DNA of 64,000 bases from Aurantibacter_A sp039941195 (GCF_039941195.1 NZ_JBDVFA010000025.1:22809-86808), one strand, 5' to 3'; shown: positions 26,494 through 35,579, counted from the first letter of the stretch. Notes: generated by a model not told the origin, from the letters alone. Numbers and translations are program-made.

Positions 26494-27858
26494 CTAAAAC
26501 AGATGTTTAATTTTCTTAACTATGTTCATAGGTAGGTTGTAAGGAGGGTACCGTAAAGGTGCATCAAACCAATTTGCTTTTTTAATAATCGCTTTATGAT
26601 GAGAAAATAAATCAAAAGACATTCGACCATGATAAGCACCAATTCCACTAGCCCCAACTCCACCAAAAGGCAGTTTTTTATTAGTAATTTGTATTACAGT
26701 ATCGTTTATTGCACCACCACCAAAACTATATGTTTTCAATATTTTCTCTTGAAACTTCTTCCTTTTTGAAAATACATAAGTGGCCAATGGCTTGCCATAA
26801 ATCATAATATGTTTAGCAATATCAGCCTCTGTTTCATACGCGATTATTGGAAGAATAGGACCAAAAATTTCACCATGCATTAATTTACTATCTAGATTTG
26901 GTTCATTCACCAAAGTAGGAGCGAGGTAGTTGTCTTGATTGTTAAATTCACCACCAAATATTATTTCCTGACCTTCTAACATTTCTTTCAGACCATTTAA
27001 ATGTTTTTGATTTACAGTTCGAGCGTAATCCTGAGATTCTTCAATATTCTTACCATAACATTTTATGATATTTTGTTTTAGGGCTTCAATCAGTTTTTCT
27101 TTTACACTTTTATGCACTAAAATATAATCTGTGGCGATACAGGTTTGTCCAGCATTTAAAAACTTACCCCAAACAATGCGTTTAGCAGCTAAATTTAGGG
27201 CCGCAGATTCATCAACAATGGTTGGGTTTTTTCCTCCCAATTCTAAAGTAACAGGAGTTAAATGCTTAGCTGCACTCTGATAAACTATTTTGCCAACACG
27301 TGTACTACCCGTAAAAAATATATAATCCCATTTTTGATCTAGTAATTTTTGAGAAACGTCAACTCCACCTTCTACTACCGTAACATGTTCAGGTTCAAAA
27401 ACGGCACTTACTATTTCAGATATTACAGCAGCAGTATGTGTGGTGACTTCTGATGGCTTTAGAACAACTGTATTACCTGCTGCTACGGCGCTGATTAATG
27501 GTGCGAATGCCAGTTGAAAAGGATAGTTCCAAGGTGCAATGATAAGTATGCGACCATAGGGTTCTTTGTAAATCCAATCAGAAGATGGCCAATTCATAAG
27601 CGTAGCCGATTTGCGTTCAGGGCTTGCCCAATAATCAATTTTTCGAATTAAGGTTTTAAGCTCAGCCAATACAAATTGTGTTTCAGCAGCTAGTGTTTCA
27701 AACTTTGGCTTTTTAAAATCTTTGTAAATAGCAGCTGCAATATCATCCTCACGAGATATAATTTCATTCTGCAATCGTTTCAATGAATTTTTACGAAAGG
27801 CAACATCCTTGGTTTTCTGCGTATCAAAAAAATTACGTTGTTTTTGTATTATTACCAT
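26494..27858 (-). CDS. Class-3 (ALDH3-type) aldehyde dehydrogenase
   Basis: 454 residues, the short ALDH3 length. It has 'APWNYPFQLAFAPLISAVAA', NAD-loop 'FTGSTRVGKIVYQSA', general-base Glu in 'TLELGGKNP', and nucleophile Cys in 'NAGQTCIATDYIL'. The C-terminus 'GASGIGAYHGRMSFDLFSHH' is typical of fatty-aldehyde or coniferyl-aldehyde dehydrogenases. It oxidises aldehydes to acids with NAD(P)+ in the cytoplasm. It is a single gene 78 bp after the cytochrome protein gene; no metabolic link to its neighbours is proved. Confidence 0.93.
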   Translation of the reverse strand: MVIIQKQRNFFDTQKTKDVAFRKNSLKRLQNEIISREDDIAAAIYKDFKKPKFETLAAETQFVLAELKTLIRKIDYWASPERKSATLMNWPSSDWIYKEPYGRILIIAPWNYPFQLAFAPLISAVAAGNTVVLKPSEVTTHTAAVISEIVSAVFEPEHVTVVEGGVDVSQKLLDQKWDYIFFTGSTRVGKIVYQSAAKHLTPVTLELGGKNPTIVDESAALNLAAKRIVWGKFLNAGQTCIATDYILVHKSVKEKLIEALKQNIIKCYGKNIEESQDYARTVNQKHLNGLKEMLEGQEIIFGGEFNNQDNYLAPTLVNEPNLDSKLMHGEIFGPILPIIAYETEADIAKHIMIYGKPLATYVFSKRKKFQEKILKTYSFGGGAINDTVIQITNKKLPFGGVGASGIGAYHGRMSFDLFSHHKAIIKKANWFDAPLRYPPYNLPMNIVKKIKHLF

Positions 27859-27936
27859 AGAAATGCAATTGACTTAAAAGATTAATTAAAATTAGTTAAT
27901 AGTAGCAACTGAAATTAAAAACTAACAATTTTTTCC

Positions 27937-29439
27937 CTAATGTTTCACCGATAAGATGTATTCTGCAACGGCAATTTTAGCTTCATCTGATAAATAATCT
28001 TGCGGAGGCATTTCTGGATAATCATCTCTAAGGTTTTTTGGCTTTGTAATATAGTCAACTATGCCTTGTGGATTATCGTTATGTATTGCTTGTATAATTT
28101 CTGTAGGTGGCCCTATAAGTCTAGTTCCAAAAGCATGGCAACCAGCACAAACACCATAATAAGTTAGTTTACCAAGTTCTTCTTTAGAAACAGATCTTGG
28201 AGGGACGGGTTCTGGGGTCATCATAGTCGGTATATCTTTTGTGTCATTAATTTGAGAAATTCCATAATCTCCCAAACCAAAAGTTCTATAACGGTTTTTA
28301 TCTCTAATGGTACTTCCTGTACCGCCACCATACGCAAAAATATCTGGTCCTTTAGAATCTAGTTGCGTTAGCATAATGGTTTTTATTTCCCCGGTAGGGT
28401 CGTTGCCATTATAGAACATGGTATTATCAAGAATAGTTACACGGTCTGGATTTCCTTCAGAATTGGGGTCATTTGCTTTAGGGTCTCCAGTCGCTAAATC
28501 AACAATGGTGATGCCTGTATTATTATTTCCTGTGATAATATTGTTTTCCACGATAACATCATCCGCAGCCATAATTAATATACCGGTACCGGCAGGAATT
28601 CCGGCTACTGTAGATCCAGGAGCTCCGAAATTTTCGTGATTATTATTTACTACAAAATTGTTTCTAAGGATAACATCAAAAGTTGTTTTTATGGGTAAAC
28701 CCGGTGTTACAAAAGCTAATATTCCACCGGTGTTATTATGTGCGTAATTATTCTCAACCAAACAATGTCTCGAATTTTCAATTTCAATTCCGGCAACATT
28801 ATCAAAAACTTCATTGTGGCGAACATCAACATTATCGCACATACCTACATAAATTGCAGCATCAGCAATAAGACTTAATACATTATGTTCAATAAGTCCA
28901 TTTTTGCCGTATTGCGGAAATATACCATAAACACCTGTATCAATTATCCAGTTGTTTCGTATTACAAAATTATTTCCGGCCTGTCCCATTATAGCATTAC
29001 CTTTATAATTGATAATTTTAAAATTCTCGATAAGAATTCCATTTCCTGAATAGAGAAAAGCATCATTAATTTCCTTTTTACCGTCTAAGGTGGGCCACTC
29101 ACCATTTACAATAATTCCTTGTAAACTAATATCATCTTTATCAATAAAAACATTTTCGGAATAGTTGCCGGGGTAAACTCTTATTAAATCACCAGGGTTC
29201 GCTTTTTTGACAGCGTCTTGAATGGAATTACCATTTTTTACCTCTATAATTACCCCGCTAAAAGTATTAGATTTCGTTACTTGTGTTGTGTCATTTGAAA
29301 TACCGGCGTTTCTATAGGTCATTCCTGATGGTATTGGAACGGTAGCTTCTGAGGGCGAGGAGAAAAATGATTTCCCTAAGAAAATTCCAATTCCTATTAA
29401 GATAATTGCACCGATAAATTTTAATACTATTGATTTCAT
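27937..29439 (-). CDS. Exported right-handed beta-helix protein fused to a C-terminal cytochrome c domain
   Basis: 500 residues. An N-terminal membrane/signal segment (about 5-25) is followed by a NosD-like right-handed parallel beta-helix from about 60 to 380. Its turn repeats are rich in N ('VIRNNWIIDTG', 'DVRHNEVFDN', 'LVENNYAHNNTGG', 'IVENNIITGNN'). A linker and a monohaem cytochrome c domain from about 420 follow, with 'CAGCH' and a candidate axial Met in 'YPEMPPQDYL'. The helix family is known but its substrate is not. It lies 15 bp after a di-haem peroxidase gene, so electron exchange between the two is plausible. Confidence 0.88.
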   Translation of the reverse strand: MKSIVLKFIGAIILIGIGIFLGKSFFSSPSEATVPIPSGMTYRNAGISNDTTQVTKSNTFSGVIIEVKNGNSIQDAVKKANPGDLIRVYPGNYSENVFIDKDDISLQGIIVNGEWPTLDGKKEINDAFLYSGNGILIENFKIINYKGNAIMGQAGNNFVIRNNWIIDTGVYGIFPQYGKNGLIEHNVLSLIADAAIYVGMCDNVDVRHNEVFDNVAGIEIENSRHCLVENNYAHNNTGGILAFVTPGLPIKTTFDVILRNNFVVNNNHENFGAPGSTVAGIPAGTGILIMAADDVIVENNIITGNNNTGITIVDLATGDPKANDPNSEGNPDRVTILDNTMFYNGNDPTGEIKTIMLTQLDSKGPDIFAYGGGTGSTIRDKNRYRTFGLGDYGISQINDTKDIPTMMTPEPVPPRSVSKEELGKLTYYGVCAGCHAFGTRLIGPPTEIIQAIHNDNPQGIVDYITKPKNLRDDYPEMPPQDYLSDEAKIAVAEYILSVKH

Positions 29440-29454
29440 TTTTTATAATGTTGA

Positions 29455-30645
29455 TTAAACAGAAGGTTGAAGTCCTGATGGTAATTCATCAGGAATTTTT
29501 GGAGTAAAAGTTTCGTCTGTAAGTGTTTTTAGAAAGTCCACAAGCCGATCTAATTCATACGCACTTAAATTAGGTTCCCAAATATGCCAATGTATTATTA
29601 GATTTTCGTTTTCTGGCACTGCATGTCCGCGACCTTGCGTATAAAATTCGACAGTTTCTCGTAGTGTAGCGAAATTACCTGAATGCATATAGGGGGCAGT
29701 TTTTTCTATATTCCGTAAGCTGGGAACTTTAAATGCTCCTCTTAATGTGCTATCGTTAAAGGGAATTTGTGCGCCTGGGTCCAGTGCTAAGTCTTCAGGT
29801 TCTGGTGACCCAATTACCGCAAATTGTTGGTTAGTAAAAAGCGGTGGAGTATGGCATTCTGCACATCTTGCAACAAATGATCGAAAGACATTCATACCTT
29901 CTATTTCATTGTCGTTTAATGCCTCATGATAGCCATGTGCATAGCGGTCATATTTACTATTTAAAGAAATTAATGAAGATTGAAAAGCTGCAATCGACTT
30001 ATATATTTCATTAAGTGCTATTACTGAATTTACACCGCGATTAGGAAAAGCTTCTGCAAACATTTGCTGATATGCTTCTATCATATTTAAGTTTTGTAAA
30101 AGATTTTCAGGCGTATTATTCATTTCTATTTTAGAGAACAATGGCTCTTGCATTTGTTGTTCCAAACTTGCTGCCCGTCCATCCCAAAATAATTTTCTTA
30201 AATAGGCTACATTCCAAAGGGAAGGTGCTGCGCGCTTTAATTTTTGGTTGTTATTTCCTGTACTTGTTTTTTGCCCATCACTAAAACCTTTTTTAGGATT
30301 ATGACAAGTGGCACAGGACATGGTTCCGTCACCAGATAAAATAGGGTCAAAAAACAGGTATCTACCCAAGTCAATTTGTTGTGGGGAAAATCCATCTCTA
30401 ATTTCTGGTAAACCTGTTTGTAATCCACCAACACCTTTATTGTTCGGCGAATTATACTGCATATATAAATTTTGAGCTATGCACTCATTTTTTGCATTTT
30501 TTTTAAAACCAGGCGGACAGTTAGAATTTAGTTTTGGTAATGGCTCATATGTTTCTGTTTTATTATTCGACACAAATATCACCATCAGAAATACTACGAG
30601 GAGTCCCGAAATACTAGATTTTAATATGAGGTTTTTTTTACGCAT
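29455..30645 (-). CDS. Di-haem cytochrome c peroxidase / MauG-family protein
   Basis: 396 residues with an N-terminal membrane anchor or signal (about 9-27). Two haem motifs are seen: 'CATCH' near 115, after 'LGRYLFFDPILSGDGTM', and 'CAECH' near 263. 'NVAYLRKLFWDGRAASLEQQ' and 'GAFKVPSLRNIEKTAPYMHSG' are classic CCP/MauG segments, the latter with the likely Met ligand. A short Cys pair ('NSNCPPGFKKNAKNEC') near the N-terminus is an unusual addition. It acts in the periplasm, reducing peroxide or oxidising a partner. Confidence 0.93.
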   Translation of the reverse strand: MRKKNLILKSSISGLLVVFLMVIFVSNNKTETYEPLPKLNSNCPPGFKKNAKNECIAQNLYMQYNSPNNKGVGGLQTGLPEIRDGFSPQQIDLGRYLFFDPILSGDGTMSCATCHNPKKGFSDGQKTSTGNNNQKLKRAAPSLWNVAYLRKLFWDGRAASLEQQMQEPLFSKIEMNNTPENLLQNLNMIEAYQQMFAEAFPNRGVNSVIALNEIYKSIAAFQSSLISLNSKYDRYAHGYHEALNDNEIEGMNVFRSFVARCAECHTPPLFTNQQFAVIGSPEPEDLALDPGAQIPFNDSTLRGAFKVPSLRNIEKTAPYMHSGNFATLRETVEFYTQGRGHAVPENENLIIHWHIWEPNLSAYELDRLVDFLKTLTDETFTPKIPDELPSGLQPSV

Positions 30646-30796
30646 TAATAATTATGCTTATTTCTTTAGGGTAAAAACGGACTTATTTTATTCTATAAGT
30701 TACCATTAAAATTTAATTAAAAATAAATAGTAGTCCAAAAACAAATGTGGTAAATAGGAGTGGAGTACAACCAAATGTTATACAACTAAATGCAAT

Positions 30797-30812
30797 ACTT
30801 TCATGTGAAAGT
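30797..30812. promoter_or_regulatory. 16-bp dyad in the cytochrome intergenic region
   Basis: ACTTTCATGTGAAAGT has perfect 7-bp arms around TG. It lies in the 272-bp gap between the PVC-type gene and the peroxidase gene. It could be an operator for the peroxidase/beta-helix unit or a small hairpin. The gap shows no clear TAnnTTTG box and no other gene. Confidence 0.3.
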
Positions 30813-30917
30813 TCGGATACTATGGGTCACATACATGGGAAAAGTTAGAAAAGGGACTATGATTTAATTTAACTGAAAGAAGAAACAAAAATTAGTCCAG
30901 AGAATTGCTTGATAATT

Positions 30918-33206
30918 TTAATCCTCAATTTCGAGTAATTCCTGTTCACTAAACACACCGTTTTCTGGCTTTTGATTTCGAAGTTCTTTGATGTCTTCGA
31001 CTTTAATTCTTTTAGAAGTACTAGGAAAGGCGTTATTCATATAACTAATTATATTCCGAATATCTTTATCCGTAAAATCTCGGTTATTTGCTAAACCTGG
31101 CATAGTATTATTTAGTTCGTATAATTTTCCATTTACATGAATAGGACCTGCTAATCCGTGTAAAATAATTAGCGCTAATTTTTTAGACGACTCCGTCACG
31201 TACTCAGAGTTTTTTAATGGTGGTGCTAAACCATCAATTCCTTCACCATCAACCCCATGACAAGTGGCGCAGTAATTTCTAAATATTTTATAACCAGCAG
31301 TTCTAGCATCTGTTCCTACAGAAGTGTTCGTATAAATTGAATTCTTTTTATTGTCACTAATATTCTTAAGTGTGGTTTCTAGTAAATCGACTATAGCTGA
31401 GGAGTCTTTAATTTTATTAGTTTCTGAATACGCTAAAAATTTCTTTTCAGCATTACCTAAGCTGCTAACGATAGCTTCTTGATAAATAGCATCATCCTCA
31501 TATGTATTTGTTAATTCAAATAAGGCAGCGAAAAAACGCTCTTCATCATACTTAAGCCATTTTCCTATTGTTAGTGCTATATACAAATCTATTTGTGATT
31601 CATTTTTTTGACGTAATTCACCAATAGTTTTAATCATGTAATCTACATGTGCATCGGTTGCATAATTTTCAGCCAACACGAGAGCATGACTTACTACATC
31701 CGTATCACTATTACTAGAAAATATTTCTTTTAAAGTTTCGAAGTTTAAGGCATCAATTCCTGCCAAGGTATACAAGGCATGTATTTGAGCCACCGAATTT
31801 TCTTTGTTCTCTACTAATTTATTTAAAAGAGGAATAGCTTCTTTTTTATTCTTAAAAACTAATAGTTGTTGTGCTCGATCACGTAACCAACCATTATTGC
31901 TTTTTAATAAATCGACTAATTCCGAAATTGATAATTTATCAATTGCTTTTACTTTTTTCGCAGGATTTTTTTCGCTTGTAACTTTTAATATACGTCCCAT
32001 GCCTACAATAGTATCCAATTTCTTAGCGGCCATATGATCATGCAGATAAGGCGTTAAAAATGCCTTGTCTTGAATAATTCCTCTGTGCATATCAACTATA
32101 TAAATATTACCATCAGGTCCATTGAACATATTAACTGGGCGAAAACCTTCATCAGTAGAAGCAATAAATTCTTTATTTTCAATGGCTGGCTTAGCAGTTG
32201 TTTCTATGCTATCGAAAGACAGTTTTAGTCGTTTTATTAAATTGCCTTCAGGGACAGGAACAAATGCATTTTCGCTAAAATCATCTCCAAATAAGCCGCC
32301 TCTGTACATGAGTGGACCACAGGCAGAGGTGACATTAATTAAAATACTGTCTTTATCTAATATACCTTTTTGGTAACCTCTATTAACTGAAGTAGGATGC
32401 AAAGGGTAAACTCTTTGATTAGGTGTTAGCGAATGATTTACGGCAGCCTTAGGTTTAAAATATTCATTTTGTATTACGGTATTTGGTAAAACATAATCTC
32501 CAATTAATTGCGTGGAGTTATTGTTGTAATATAATCGACCAAAGTTATCTTTAGTAATTCCCCATTGACCGCGTAGTGTGGTCGATTCTTTGAGCCATTT
32601 TCCATTTTTCCTTTGATATCTATAATTGGATTTAGCACTATAAATCCAATTATCGGTATGCATCATTAGTCCGTTTGGTTGATGTTCTACGTTACCACCT
32701 TCAGAGTATAACGAGTCCACTAATACTCTATTTACAGGTTTGTCATCCTTAATATCTACAAACCATAGGTTCGGTGGTACAGCATACAGTAAACCATCAT
32801 ATACATGTGCAATTGCACGAGGTAGCACAAGGCTATCTAGAAATACTTTAGAATGGTCGGCAACACCATCATTATCCAAATCTTCTAAAATAGTTATACT
32901 TCCGCTAGGTAAGTGGTCTCCAGTTCCTTCTAGATTAGGCATATAACCTTTTAATTCCACGGCCCACATACGACCCGAATTATCAAAATCCATGGCGACA
33001 GGAGCTTCTAGAAAAGGTTCAGATGCTACTACCTCTAAATTGAAACCATCTTCTATTTCATAATTTTCCAAGCTTATATAAGGCTCTTCAAATGATTTTT
33101 GATTGCATGAAATTATAAGTAGTGAAAATGCTAAAAAACAAATGGGTAAAAGTCTATATCTTATTGAAGAAATGAAAGAATTTGAAATGGGAAAACTATG
33201 AATCAT
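30918..33206 (-). CDS. PVC-type haem-binding protein: beta-propeller, HEAT repeats, cytochrome c
   Basis: About 762 residues from the ATG at 33206. An in-frame ATG 24 bp further upstream (33230) would only lengthen the signal peptide. The lipobox is 'LLIISC'. Residues about 45-420 resemble the membrane-bound dehydrogenase propeller ('LPRAIAHVYDGLLYAVPPNL', 'QPNGLMMHTDNWIYSAKSNY', 'NIYIVDMHRGIIQD'). A HEAT-like helical region runs from about 430 to 620. The C-terminal cytochrome has 'CATCHGVDGEGIDGLAPPLK' and a Met in 'NNTMPGLANN'. These proteins are periplasmic or surface dehydrogenase-like lipoproteins of unknown substrate, abundant in marine Bacteroidota and Planctomycetota. Confidence 0.9.
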   Translation of the reverse strand: MIHSFPISNSFISSIRYRLLPICFLAFSLLIISCNQKSFEEPYISLENYEIEDGFNLEVVASEPFLEAPVAMDFDNSGRMWAVELKGYMPNLEGTGDHLPSGSITILEDLDNDGVADHSKVFLDSLVLPRAIAHVYDGLLYAVPPNLWFVDIKDDKPVNRVLVDSLYSEGGNVEHQPNGLMMHTDNWIYSAKSNYRYQRKNGKWLKESTTLRGQWGITKDNFGRLYYNNNSTQLIGDYVLPNTVIQNEYFKPKAAVNHSLTPNQRVYPLHPTSVNRGYQKGILDKDSILINVTSACGPLMYRGGLFGDDFSENAFVPVPEGNLIKRLKLSFDSIETTAKPAIENKEFIASTDEGFRPVNMFNGPDGNIYIVDMHRGIIQDKAFLTPYLHDHMAAKKLDTIVGMGRILKVTSEKNPAKKVKAIDKLSISELVDLLKSNNGWLRDRAQQLLVFKNKKEAIPLLNKLVENKENSVAQIHALYTLAGIDALNFETLKEIFSSNSDTDVVSHALVLAENYATDAHVDYMIKTIGELRQKNESQIDLYIALTIGKWLKYDEERFFAALFELTNTYEDDAIYQEAIVSSLGNAEKKFLAYSETNKIKDSSAIVDLLETTLKNISDNKKNSIYTNTSVGTDARTAGYKIFRNYCATCHGVDGEGIDGLAPPLKNSEYVTESSKKLALIILHGLAGPIHVNGKLYELNNTMPGLANNRDFTDKDIRNIISYMNNAFPSTSKRIKVEDIKELRNQKPENGVFSEQELLEIED

Positions 33207-33259
33207 TAAATAAATATTTGCGCAACACATAAGTCTAAACTGTCAATAAGGTATATTAT

Positions 33260-33336
33260 TATGTCAATTTTGGAGTTATTAAAAGCACATAAGTTATTGA
33301 TATTCATTTATCATCAATTACTCCAACTTTGACATA
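33260..33336. repeat. Long imperfect inverted repeat upstream of the PVC-type cytochrome gene
   Basis: Arm 33260-33280 and the reverse complement of arm 33316-33336 match at 18 of 21 positions (core TATGTCAA..TTGGAGT). The 35-nt spacer contains a smaller dyad (TGATA...TATCA). It sits 54 bp upstream of the 33206 start, in a 298-bp gap. It could be a bipartite operator or a structured leader. Confidence 0.6.
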
Positions 33337-33470
33337 GCAATTTAAGTCTACCTTTTTTGACGTGAAGTCCGAAATTAGTTTAATTAGGTTTGGTAGTGTA
33401 TCTTCCAAAAATAGCTTGAAAATTCCTTTTTTACAGGTATTTTTTAGTACAAAAATGTTATAAAAATGCT

Positions 33471-33504
33471 AAAAGGGATTATCTCTTACGAGACAATCCC
33501 TTTT
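33471..33504 (-). terminator. Hairpin terminator after the outer-membrane barrel gene
   Basis: Outer arms AAAAGGGATT and AATCCCTTTT (10 bp) enclose a second stem TCTC/GAGA. It lies 25 bp after the stop of the minus-strand gene at 33529. Confidence 0.8.
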
Positions 33505-33528
33505 AAATACTTTAAGTTGTCGATTTCG

Positions 33529-34128
33529 TTATAAAAAATATACCGCAGAAATCTGAAAAACTCTGTTTTTAGAGTTTACATCTTTAATAGCATTAATAAA
33601 TCCGATATTTAATCTAGCTTGAAAATAAAGGTTTTCATTTAATTCGTAACCAGCGCCCACGTTTAAACCAATATCTAATGTATTAGTCTCAAAATCAGGA
33701 TTTTGCTGCACAGTTAAATCCTCACCTAAATAGGCTTCGTTTGTATTCTCGGCAAATAAAACACCAATTTGTGGTCCGGCCTCGACATACAATGCATCCC
33801 AAACATTATATTTTCCCATAAGGGGAATAGATGCATACCATAAATTTAGATTATCATTTAAATAACCGCCACTACCTTGTTGTGAAATTAATAACTCGGG
33901 TTGTAAAAGAATTTCATCATTAAATGGTATTTCTAATACCGCACCAATATGCAAACCGGGTTTAATGGAATAAGAAGAATAGGAGGTGGTCCCTCCAAGT
34001 GTAGCCATATTAATTCCAGCTTTACCCCCGAATCGCATACCGGATGCTGTATAATTCCCATCTTGGGCTTGCAAGTATATCGTTGCTAAACTGAAAATAG
34101 TAACTGCTAAATAGAATCTTTTTTTCAT
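33529..34128 (-). CDS. PorT-like outer-membrane beta-barrel protein
   Basis: 199 residues with a signal peptide of about 21 ('LATIYLQAQDG'). The mature part is alternating amphipathic strands: 'FGGKAGINMATLGG', 'GLHIGAVLEIPF', 'LLQPELLISQQG', 'YVEAGPQIGVLF', 'LDIGLNVGAGYEL', 'LYFQARLNIGFIN'. It ends in an aromatic/hydrophobic strand ('FQISAVYFL') as expected for a BAM substrate. It belongs to the OMP_b-brl_2 porin-like group; the function is not assignable. It is monocistronic, with its own promoter and terminator. Confidence 0.88.
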   Translation of the reverse strand: MKKRFYLAVTIFSLATIYLQAQDGNYTASGMRFGGKAGINMATLGGTTSYSSYSIKPGLHIGAVLEIPFNDEILLQPELLISQQGSGGYLNDNLNLWYASIPLMGKYNVWDALYVEAGPQIGVLFAENTNEAYLGEDLTVQQNPDFETNTLDIGLNVGAGYELNENLYFQARLNIGFINAIKDVNSKNRVFQISAVYFL

Positions 34129-34156
34129 ATAATAAATTGTGTTTCGTTTTTAAGCT

Positions 34157-34164
34157 CAAAGATA
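34157..34164 (-). promoter_or_regulatory. -7 box of the outer-membrane barrel gene
   Basis: The minus strand reads TATCTTTG, an exact TAnnTTTG, 29 bp upstream of the ATG at 34128. No convincing -33 element is seen. Confidence 0.45.
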
Positions 34165-34234
34165 AAAAACAATGCATTGAGACATAGCATATCACTAGCA
34201 ATTTGAAAGATAGTTATTTAATGAATCGGAAGCA

Positions 34235-34270
34235 TAAAAAAACCTCCAAATAGAATTCTATTTGAAGGTT
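34235..34270 (-). terminator. Rho-independent terminator of tRNA-Lys
   Basis: A near-perfect 30-bp dyad (34241-34270, centre GAATTC, one mismatch pair) is followed on the minus strand by a run of T. It begins 5 bp after the tRNA 3' end. Confidence 0.82.
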
Positions 34271-34274
34271 GTTG

Positions 34275-34347
34275 TGACCTGGCTGGGGCTCGAACCCAGG
34301 ACCCTCTCCTTAAAAGGGAGATGCTCTACCAACTGAGCTACCAGGTC
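34275..34347 (-). tRNA. tRNA-Lys (anticodon UUU)
   Basis: 73 nt on the minus strand. The acceptor stem is GACCTGG/CCAGGTC, the D-arm is GCTC...GAGC, the anticodon arm is TCTCC-CTTTTAA-GGAGA with anticodon TTT, and the T-arm is CTGGG-TTCGAGC-CCCAG. The discriminator is A and CCA is not encoded. It is a single-copy unit flanked by its own promoter-like box and terminator. The remaining parts of the 446-bp gap from 34129 to 34574 hold no further gene that I can see. Confidence 0.98.
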
Positions 34348-34391
34348 ATAATGTCAAAAAAAGCTATTGGAGTTTCCTCGTTTAGCGGCTG

Positions 34392-34399
34392 CAAATATA
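34392..34399 (-). promoter_or_regulatory. -7 box of tRNA-Lys
   Basis: TATATTTG on the minus strand, an exact TAnnTTTG match, 44 bp upstream of the tRNA 5' end. This spacing would give a leader of about 38 nt to be processed. Confidence 0.5.
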
Positions 34400-34574
34400 A
34401 GATCAATAATTAATTAATGAAACTTTATTTAAGAAAATTAACTAATAGATTTTCGTTATTGTTGTAAGTGCCTGTTATGACAGTATTTATGGGGAAAAAT
34501 TTCTAAAAATTATTTGAGCATACTTTACTTTGATATGATACTAAAAAACTTCATTTTTACGCAAAATTGAATTC

Positions 34575-35090
34575 ATGAAAATCGTTCTACTTGGTTATAT
34601 GGGCAGTGGTAAAAGCACTGTTGGTAGGCAATTGGCTGAAAATCTAAACTATACCTTTGTAGATCTTGACGCCTTTATTGAAGAAAATGAAAAAATGACC
34701 ATTGCTCAGCTCTTTGAGACAAAAGGAGAGATATATTTTCGAAAAAAGGAATCGGAATATGTTATAAAAGCCTTGGAGACACATGATAAGGTAATATTAT
34801 CTTTAGGTGGTGGCACACCTTGCTATGGTCTAAATATGGAGCATATATTAGCGTTAACCAAAAGTGTATTTTATTTAAAAGTATCTGTTAATGGTTTGAC
34901 AGAAAGGCTTCGGAAAGAGAAAAGTGAACGCCCTTTAATAAAAAATATTCCTGATGAGGATTTACCTGAATTTATAGGAAAACATCTTTTCGAAAGGAGT
35001 ATGTTCTATCAAAAGGCAAATTTCACAATTGTATGTGATAATAAAACAATAGCGGATATTATTACTGAAATTGAGGCAAAATTAGTCTAA
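34575..35090 (+). CDS. aroK: Shikimate kinase
   Basis: 171 residues, the usual length. The P-loop is 'GYMGSGKST' at 7-15 and the shikimate-binding Asp is in 'FVDLDAFIEE'. Further landmarks are 'KGEIYFRKKESE', 'LSLGGGTPCY' and the lid motif 'KSERPLI'. It phosphorylates shikimate in chorismate biosynthesis in the cytosol. Its 3' end overlaps the convergent phosphoribosyltransferase gene by 9 bp. No other aro gene is nearby. Confidence 0.96.
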   Translation: MKIVLLGYMGSGKSTVGRQLAENLNYTFVDLDAFIEENEKMTIAQLFETKGEIYFRKKESEYVIKALETHDKVILSLGGGTPCYGLNMEHILALTKSVFYLKVSVNGLTERLRKEKSERPLIKNIPDEDLPEFIGKHLFERSMFYQKANFTIVCDNKTIADIITEIEAKLV

Positions 35091-35579
35091 GTAAACGCAG
35101 TCATTTTTTGTTTCAAACCGCACATGAACATGAGTGTTTAAAGATGTAGAAAGGGAAATGCCTTTGTAATCTGCTTTTACTGGATATTTTTTGTGATTTC
35201 TATTTACTAGCACCGCTGTTTTTAATTGACTTAGTGGTGTTTGTAAAAAATGATGTACCCCATAGATAAGAGTGGTGCCAGAATTTAATACATCATCTAC
35301 TAGCACCACCGATTTGTTTTTGTAGTCATCAACAGGTATTGAGGTTTGTACCCCGCTTTTTAATGGATTTTTTTTATCCATAGATACTTTACAAATGGTT
35401 ATTTCAGCTACTGTTATTTTTTTTAATACACTCCCTATTTTCTGAGCTAATTTTAGGCCACCACTATCTATACCAGCAATAATAATGGTCTTTTCTTCAA
35501 CATTAGCCTCATAAATTTGATAAGCTATTCGTTTAACTTTATGTTGAATTTGATCGTGAGAGAGAATCTGATTGTCCAT
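35082..35579 (-). CDS. Phosphoribosyltransferase-family protein (PyrR-like)
   Basis: About 165 residues from the ATG at 35579, chosen because 'LSHDQIQHKVKRIAYQIYE' then starts the domain as in relatives; an ATG 21 bp upstream is also possible. The PRPP loop is 'VVLVDDVLNSGTTL' near 95-108. 'IIAGIDSGGLKLAQKIG' forms the first loop, and a PyrR-like C-terminus follows. It could be a regulator of pyrimidine genes or a uracil/purine PRTase; the sequence alone does not decide. The product of the downstream-facing neighbour (aroK) is unrelated. Confidence 0.85.
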   Translation of the reverse strand: MDNQILSHDQIQHKVKRIAYQIYEANVEEKTIIIAGIDSGGLKLAQKIGSVLKKITVAEITICKVSMDKKNPLKSGVQTSIPVDDYKNKSVVLVDDVLNSGTTLIYGVHHFLQTPLSQLKTAVLVNRNHKKYPVKADYKGISLSTSLNTHVHVRFETKNDCVYLD

